From NCBI GenBank assembly GCA_963971425.1, contig OZ020519.1:25212786-25276785 (forward strand): a stretch of DNA of 64,000 nucleotides. The letters run 5' to 3'. The notes below the pieces were generated by a model. It was not told the DNA's origin, did not search any database, and worked only from the letters and a program-made list of their open reading frames with translations. Made by a program: the position numbers and the translations under genes. Below, in pieces: positions 57,736-64,000 of the stretch. Source of the stretch: Bryoerythrophyllum caledonicum (Eukaryota > Streptophyta > Bryopsida > Pottiales > Pottiaceae). Positions within the stretch are counted from its first letter, which is position 1, and every line of letters starts with the position of its first letter.

Positions 57736-58879
57736 AAGAAAGTAATGAGGCCCAAAATCACACATATACAAACAATGCTGAGGTTAAAGGCAAACCATGT
57801 TCGTTGAAAGCATGCTATCTATTGCCTCACTTAAAATGCAGAAGATTACCACCTAAAAGCTACCTTCCATTGAAGACAAAATAAACGTGGATTGACCAAC
57901 AACCATAAAAGAGTCTTGCTAAAGACTAATAGCCCTTGGATAAGCAATGACTTTAGTATACTTCACACTTTATACTCTCTTGTCATCATTATATGTTGCA
58001 AGCTTGATCTATGATATCTTCATTAGAAGCATATTACTACAAATACATCCCCCTAGTTTGTTATTGCATCATACATACTCTACACATAGTTGCATGGTGG
58101 ATATCACACCAACCATGTACTAGACGGTACGGTAAACATACACAATGTATTCCATACCGAACCCATTATAAATATATACATTATCAATATATACCTAATA
58201 CAAATATACATACAAATAATATATATACGGCTATATATACATATAAGAAGGAGCATATATATCCTGATACATGCATATTGTACAATATCAATACACACTT
58301 TAAAACAAACACACTCTTCAAAACAAATATATACAACACACACATATGTAAGGATAAATACACATCTGATATTTACAAACTACATATATCACACACTCTT
58401 ACATACCAATTATATATGTATATAACACTTATCACACTAATATACATACAAACTCATATGATCAATGTACACTGCAACCTAAGCACGCACATACTACCTC
58501 AAAGAATCAAATAACCACAAATGTTATTAGAAAAAAACCCAAACTACATAGACATAGACAAAACACGTTGACTTAACATACAAAACACATACTTCCAAAA
58601 ATAATAGTAAAACACATAAAATCAAGTAAGAATAAAAAGTAAATCCAAAAAAAAACGATACACAATTAAAATTGTACATTGCAAATTCTTGATATTATTG
58701 GAAGGAGATATTGAAACAGACATTGGCTCCATGCTGGATACTAAAAGATCACCCCACAACACATAAGAAAATAAATAAATTGTATTTGATCTCAAATACC
58801 ACATTATTCCATTGTGAGTACCAATACGTTATTGTATCTTTACACTGCAACTCAAAAAGCACACACATTATACGACACA
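57736..58879. other. No gene; AT-rich simple sequence
   Basis: 58130-58500 is dominated by TATACATA / ACACATA-type low-complexity sequence. The long frames there (up to 167 codons of Ile/Tyr/Thr/His) follow from this composition. Nothing else recognised. Confidence 0.5.
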
Positions 58880-60073
58880 AAAGAAGAAGAAGAATCTGGA
58901 CTCTAGAAGAGGCTTGAGTGAATAAAGTGGCTTTTTGTTCCACCATAGAATCCATGTCCACTCAACATAGGTTTAGTAGTGAAACTACTGAGGATAGACA
59001 CAATGTAACCAATAACTAGTAACCAGGAACCAAGGACCAACTAGAGCCACACGACTCAATTGCAAGAGATGATCTATAAAGGTTAAATGTGTGTTTTTGA
59101 GAGGTTTTAAGGGGTATCATATAGTTCTAGGAGAGGTTGGTTATTTTGAGTTTTTGTTTGTGTAGAAGTATAGACATTGCATGTTGAATAGCGATGGTGT
59201 TGATTTTTGTAAATGTCTTCTTAATTGGATTAATGGGGATACTGAATGTTTTTTTTAGATTTTTCATAGAGGAGATAAAGGTAGTAGCTCTAGCTCCAGC
59301 GATAATGACAATACGTGGGTCAACTTTCCATCTACAAGCTCCAATGTTATCAATAAGTGGTTGCTATTTATTAATTTTGTTTTTTTATTGCTTTTGGGGA
59401 AAACTTGTCCTTACAATATTTGAATCCGATAAATTGGATAGTAAGGTTTGTATTTATGTGGTCCGGTGGAGGGACTTTATATGGTAGTCTTTTGACGCAT
59501 AGTATGTTTGGTTTAAATCTCGCATTACAATGACATCTTTGGGTTGTGCATGTTCATGGAAGTAACCAAGAAGAGATCTTGTTTTCTTGTGGATTGTTAT
59601 TGAAGGCTCTAGCGTTCATAAGTATAGAGCACCGGGATTTCTTGGAGGATATTATTGGTTTTCAGATTTTCCATACTGCTTTATTGTGCTTTTTGACGAT
59701 CGGAGGATGTATGTAATGGTTTTGGTATTTGAGGAGTACGTGTAGCCATGTGTCCCGTCCCGTGAAGGTGCATAGTGGGCATGTTATGGATGGAAATTGT
59801 TCTATTCCAAAAAAGAGTTGTTTGCGGGCATTTCCCATTATAGTCCAGTACAAATTTTGATAAGGCATGTTCTTTGCGAGTCTAAAATAGTGGGATTTTT
59901 CCAAAAGTTTGTAGAGAGTTCATTATCAATGTTGTTGTTGTTGGTCCATTTGTCTATGCTAGAGAAGCTTTCCAATATGAAATCCAGGTTGTCAATTGGA
60001 TCTTGTTTTTTGAGATATTTATCCACAAATCTCTTTTGACTTTTTTCCAGGGTGTCTTCCATAGAAGATTGAC
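58880..60073 (-). mobile_element. LINE 3' fragment, minus strand
   Basis: Reads on the minus strand as the C-terminal part of the same LINE family: DKYLKKQDPIDNLDFILESF, NELSTNFWKNPTILDS, CPLCTFTGRDTWLHVLLKYQ, HNKAVWKI, then the 3' region with GTGGACATGGATTC and TTTATTCACTC. Truncated at its 5' end at about 60073, inside a TTAA-type element. Broken in several places. Confidence 0.75.
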
Positions 60074-60850
60074 TTTTGAAGTCAAGAGAATGGTTCATTT
60101 TCTTCATTGCATTGAGTAAATCAACAAACCTTGATTTCACTTGGTATCAAATTTTTGCACTACATAAGGTCTAAATACCTTACCAAAGTGTTTAGCATGA
60201 TTTTAGTTCCTTGTACACCAATTTGGAGAGGTAGCAAACATGTGTAGCATATTTAAAACAAGTTGCAAGGAGTGGAGGTTCAAGAATTGCTAATTCACAA
60301 AAAAAAATTGGTAACCGTAATATGTTTTAAAATGATAATCCAAATGGTATATAAAAAGGTTTTCACCACATGTTGTTGCCAAAAACATAAAAAGTGAAAA
60401 TAATTAAGATCTCTAGGTTTTATGCAGAAAAAATAAGTTTTTTGGGTACCTTGCCGGACAATATGTGAAAATGTTTGACTTGGGTTAAAATATTTTTTTA
60501 TATAGTATAGATAAGAATTTTTTGACATCATCAAAGAAGGTAATATTCTCTATATGCATGAAAAATCTCTATGCCAATAGAAACTTCTAGCAAAAATTTT
60601 GGAGCGGCCCGGAGTCCCCAATTTGACTTTGAAGGCTAATAAATTTCATATTATAAATCCAAAAACAATATATATTTTTTGTTTCCACAAAGCTCATAAA
60701 AAGGAAAATCTATTATAATTTTATTTTTTTAATTTCAAATTTTCAAATTTTAGGAACTTGCTCAAAATGAAAAATGTCCTCCCAGGGTTAGATGAGCTTT
60801 CAAAGGTTAAAAATGAATCCTTATGCATTGGATTTTTTGTTCAATGTATA
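60074..60850 (-). mobile_element. TTAA-family relic next to LINE fragment
   Basis: Minus-orientation family order: AAGTCAAGAGAATGGTTCATT, CACTTGGTATCAAATTTTTGC, GTGTAGCATATTTAAAAC, GCAAGGAGTGGAGGTTC, GTGAAAATGTTTGACTTGGG. It loses similarity after about 60800. The LINE fragment at 58880-60073 interrupts or truncates it. Confidence 0.55.
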
Positions 60851-62541
60851 GAATTCTACACAAGCTCCCAAAAGTGAGCCATGTCCTCTCTAGACCTATA
60901 TTTTTTTCTTGAGATAAAAATCAGAAATTACTTTTTCAAAGCACCCTTGGGAATTTTTCTTTGAAAAACTTCCCAATCTTGTAGAAGCTGTCTTAGGGAC
61001 CACTAATGAAAGTCTACAATTATATAAGTCAATACTTTTTTTGCAAATACATATTTGCAATATTAATACAATGAGGTTGCAAGAAGATGCACACTATAGA
61101 TGAGGTATTAGCATGAAAGGTGTAAATACAAATGGAAAAGCAATGAAGCAATCCACATCATTTGCTTAATAAATCTCCAGTTTACTCCACACAATTTAAG
61201 AATACAAAAAGGTCCAAAACTTAATAGTGCTTCTCATCATCTTAATAGCACTTATTAGCGCTTCACTTTTGTCTTTTTTTTGTAGAATGATGTTGGTAAG
61301 AAAATTATGCCTAGTGATATCATGACATCCTTATCGTACACATTTTGCTTGTAAATTCTAAAATACTTATTTATTGAAAGACTTATCTCAATGATGAAAT
61401 ACTTTAAAGTAATGTGATTTCAAAATTAATTACAATTCTTGAAAAAATACACTAATTATTACTTAGTACATGTGACCTAGAAACAGACTTTAGTAAAACC
61501 ATCAATAATGTTTAAACCACATTATTTGTAAAATTCCAAATACTGAAGGCTACAATTTTGAGATTTTCATATTTTGCATTTAGGGAAATTTCATATCACA
61601 TTTAATAATTGTCATTCCTCTTTATAAAACACACTTTCCAAATCAATAATTATAGAATTGTGGATAGATGTCTCATAAGATCATAGTGTCTAAATCACTA
61701 GATCATAGTGTCTAAATCACTAGATTATAGTGTCTAAATCACTAGATGTTTCACTGGATGTCTCACTATGTCTCAAAACTATTCTTCTTCTTTCCTACCG
61801 TTTTACATACTAAACCCTTCAACATATCAAGTTGTATAACCACTATATAAACAATCATCTTTAGTATGAGAGCCAATTATACTGTGATTACAACGCCTTT
61901 GTTCTATAACTAACTATTATTGTCAATGCTTTATACTTCATTAAGATTGTTGGTGCACCTCCCACCTAGTTCCATTTTCAAAAATAATGCAAGCTCTCTA
62001 TATTCATGCACATCATATAAAATACAATCAGTTATAACCACTCCATCAAATCAAAAGTTTTCAAGAGAACCACTAAGTATCTTATTTTTCAAAAAGCACT
62101 AGGTTTGAATCATCAAATAATTCAAAGTTTTGTACAATCTCATCTAAATAGGACCCAAGTGCCTAAATTCCATTTGAAGCTGAGCCTACACCTAAGAATG
62201 TCAACAAATATTATGGCCATTCAACCCAACCTATTCTACACTAACAAATAGATTTCCAAATACTTATCGTACTGACAATAAAAATTCAGCACTACAGTGC
62301 CAAATAATTATTTATTTCTAAAAATAGACGTGTTGCTAAACGATATCCCATAAAATATGTTTTTTCACCATGCTAAGAAATTGTTTTTTTTAAAAACTAA
62401 TTTCCGAAGAATTCAAAAAAAAAATTTAGAAATATTTTATGCCAAATATGACCCTTTGGATACGGTAGTATAAATGTTATAAGAGCAAATCTTTACTGGA
62501 ACACATATTGCTGCAATACAACGATACCTTAAATTCTGGTT
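60851..62541. other. No gene seen
   Basis: AT-rich sequence with only short frames. Apart from the 22-bp tandem repeat at 61678-61743 I see nothing to annotate. Confidence 0.5.
61678..61743 (+). repeat. 22-bp tandem repeat, three units
   Basis: Three head-to-tail copies of the 22-bp unit that starts AGATCATAGTGTCTAAATCA; the third unit has ATTATAG in place of ATCATAG. No associated frame. Confidence 0.9.
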
Positions 62542-63496
62542 TTAACCCCAAAGGTATTGTGACAGTTTTACACCAAAAACACTTCAAAATTGTTGGATTC
62601 TAGTGCAATGAACAAAGAAGGAAACAAAAACTTTTATTTCTATCTCTGACCGTAGAATCTCAATTAAAAATTATTAAGTAATATACTCTCAAAATTTCAT
62701 AAAGTTTGACCACACGGATTGAAAGATTATAGTGTTTGAAGTCAAGCAAATGGTTCATTTTCTTCCCTGTGTTTAGTGGATCAACAAACTTTGACTTCAC
62801 TTGGTGTCAATTTTTTGCACTACACAAGGTCTACATCCGTACCATCTTGTTTAGCAAGATGTTAGTTCCTTATAAACCAATTTGAAGACGTAGAGGACGA
62901 GTGTAGCATATTCAAAACAATTGTGCAAGGAGCGGAGGTTCAGAATTTGCCAATTCACACTTTAATTTTTTGTGAGCTTAATATGTTTTCGATTGATAAT
63001 CCGGATGGCAAAAAATAAGGGTTACACCACATATTGTTGTGGAAAAAATAAAAAGTGAAAAATATTAAGATATCTAGGTTTTATGTCGAAAAGAAGAAGT
63101 TTTCTTGGTACCTTGCCCAATAATGAGAGACAATGTGTGAAAATGTTTGACTTGGGTTGGTATGCTATTTTTCACTAAAGACAAGAACTTTTTTGGACAA
63201 TATGAAGGGAAATAATATTACTTGCGAGTATTGAAAATCTCACATTCAATAGTCTAAGTGTCCTTGCAAAAGTTTTTGGAGGTGCCCCAGGTGCCCGCTC
63301 TTCCCATTTGAAATTCAAATCCCTGTAACTTTTTCATCAAATGTCCAATTTAGGAAAAAGTTGTTTTCCTACTAAGGTCTTGGTAATGCCTTTTTGTACT
63401 AAAAATTTCAAAGAGGAATGTTGGAAATTGACACCATAGGAACATGACCAAACTTTCAAAAAGCCCATTTTTGACACTTGATCCTTTAGGGGTTCA
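62542..63496 (-). mobile_element. TTAA element of the 950-bp family, well preserved
   Basis: TTAA at 62542-62545 precedes CCCCAAAGGTATTGTGACAG; the right end is TTGATCCTTTAGGGG followed by TTCA (one change from TTAA). The interior follows the family throughout: GGATTGAAAGATTATAGTGT, GTGTAGCATATTCAAAACAA, GGTACCTTGCCCAATAATGA, GGAGGTGCCCCAGGTGCCCG. Non-coding. Confidence 0.8.
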
Positions 63497-64000
63497 TATT
63501 TGGAAGTTCCAAATTTTCAAAAAACTTTGAAAAGTTTACTTCAGTTTAAAGAAAATGAAAAACACGCATAAATTTAGACGATGATAAATAACATGGCACA
63601 ATGAAATTATCAAGCCATCGTGCACGGGCTTCAAAATTCAACTCATCTTTTGATCAGTGGTAACCACAAAGACCTATTTTATCTCACAAAGAATGCATTC
63701 AACTTCTACACATCTGCAGGTTCTCCTCTAAGCGCAAAAACAACCATCTCCACCCCTGAACGCCAACCCGATCCACGCCACGCACGAGACGCAGGAGTGG
63801 AGAAGGCACGGTTGGAAGCATGCAAGGATTTCGTCGCACCGGTTGAGAGCGTCCCATAATGGAAAGCCAAGTAGCCAACTCCCGTCAAGTGTCGTAGAGG
63901 GCCATGTGTCAATAGGAGAGTAGCACTCACAGACGGGGAAATTTTACCCGGACCCGACAAGTTGAGGTTTTCTGGCGTTAGATCCATTTTCTCTCACCAG
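63497..64000. other. No gene assigned; GC rises toward window end
   Basis: From about 63720 the sequence becomes richer in C and G (GAACGCCAACCCGATCCACG), unlike the repeats before it, which may mark the edge of a gene beyond the window. A 93-codon minus frame here has no family features. Confidence 0.3.

Noticed and set aside
58011-58514. 167-codon plus frame rich in Ile, Tyr, Thr and His
   Set aside because: Lies in TATACATA-type simple sequence and has no protein-like features.
63706-63987. 93-codon minus frame near the window end
   Set aside because: GC-rich stretch without family features; could be the flank of a gene outside the window.
1-64000. tRNA and rRNA genes
   Set aside because: I looked for tRNA-like B-box (GGTTCGA) contexts and conserved rRNA segments by eye and found none that fold convincingly; a tRNAscan or Rfam search would be decisive.

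Overview
The window looks like plant nuclear DNA: AT-rich, crowded with repeats, with a few GC-rich intron-containing genes. The recognisable genes are an organellar-type tyrosyl-tRNA synthetase, a nuclear copy of mitochondrial ribosomal protein S10 and an A-type plant cytochrome P450. Large TIR elements, RNase H-bearing LINEs and TTAA elements dominate, which would fit a seed-free land plant (moss, liverwort, lycophyte or fern). The species is not determined.

Layout. 1-6295: repeats (a foldback interrupted by a TTA-flanked MITE, a 30-bp tandem array, three TTAA elements, a LINE relic, and the left part of a second foldback). 6296-20097: a 13.8-kb element with 32-bp terminal inverted repeats, inserted in that foldback. 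It carries three overlapping minus-strand reading frames (806, 336 and about 207 codons) and, divergently, a decayed plus-strand gene resembling the DUF7869 family, with DGMDQ, QADNC and GHTHEDID motifs suggesting an RNase H-fold transposase. The central 5 kb is filled by nested insertions. A 5.6-kb internally deleted relative lies at 42941-48547 and a lone right end at 40966-41993.

20660-38700 is the genic part. RPS10 (minus) and TyrRS (plus) stand head to head across about 250 bp. Downstream are two copies of a segmental duplication (about 29650-32600 and 35109-36575), each with a small two-exon gene for a membrane/coiled-coil protein. Between them lie a copied piece of TyrRS exon 1 and a broken 5' half of a CYP71-clan P450. 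36811-38086 holds exons of an unidentified host gene.

38700-64000 is again repeats: three 5'-truncated LINEs, one with a clear target-site duplication, the 5.6-kb relative, several TTAA elements and a 2.3-kb insertion that may be an LTR fossil.

A theme of the window is a family of about 950-bp non-autonomous elements bounded by TTAA with ends of the type CCCCTAAGGTACCAAG. Three members have a matching unoccupied site elsewhere in this window, which supports TTAA-specific (piggyBac-like) insertion. The main candidate for something undescribed is the 13.8-kb element.
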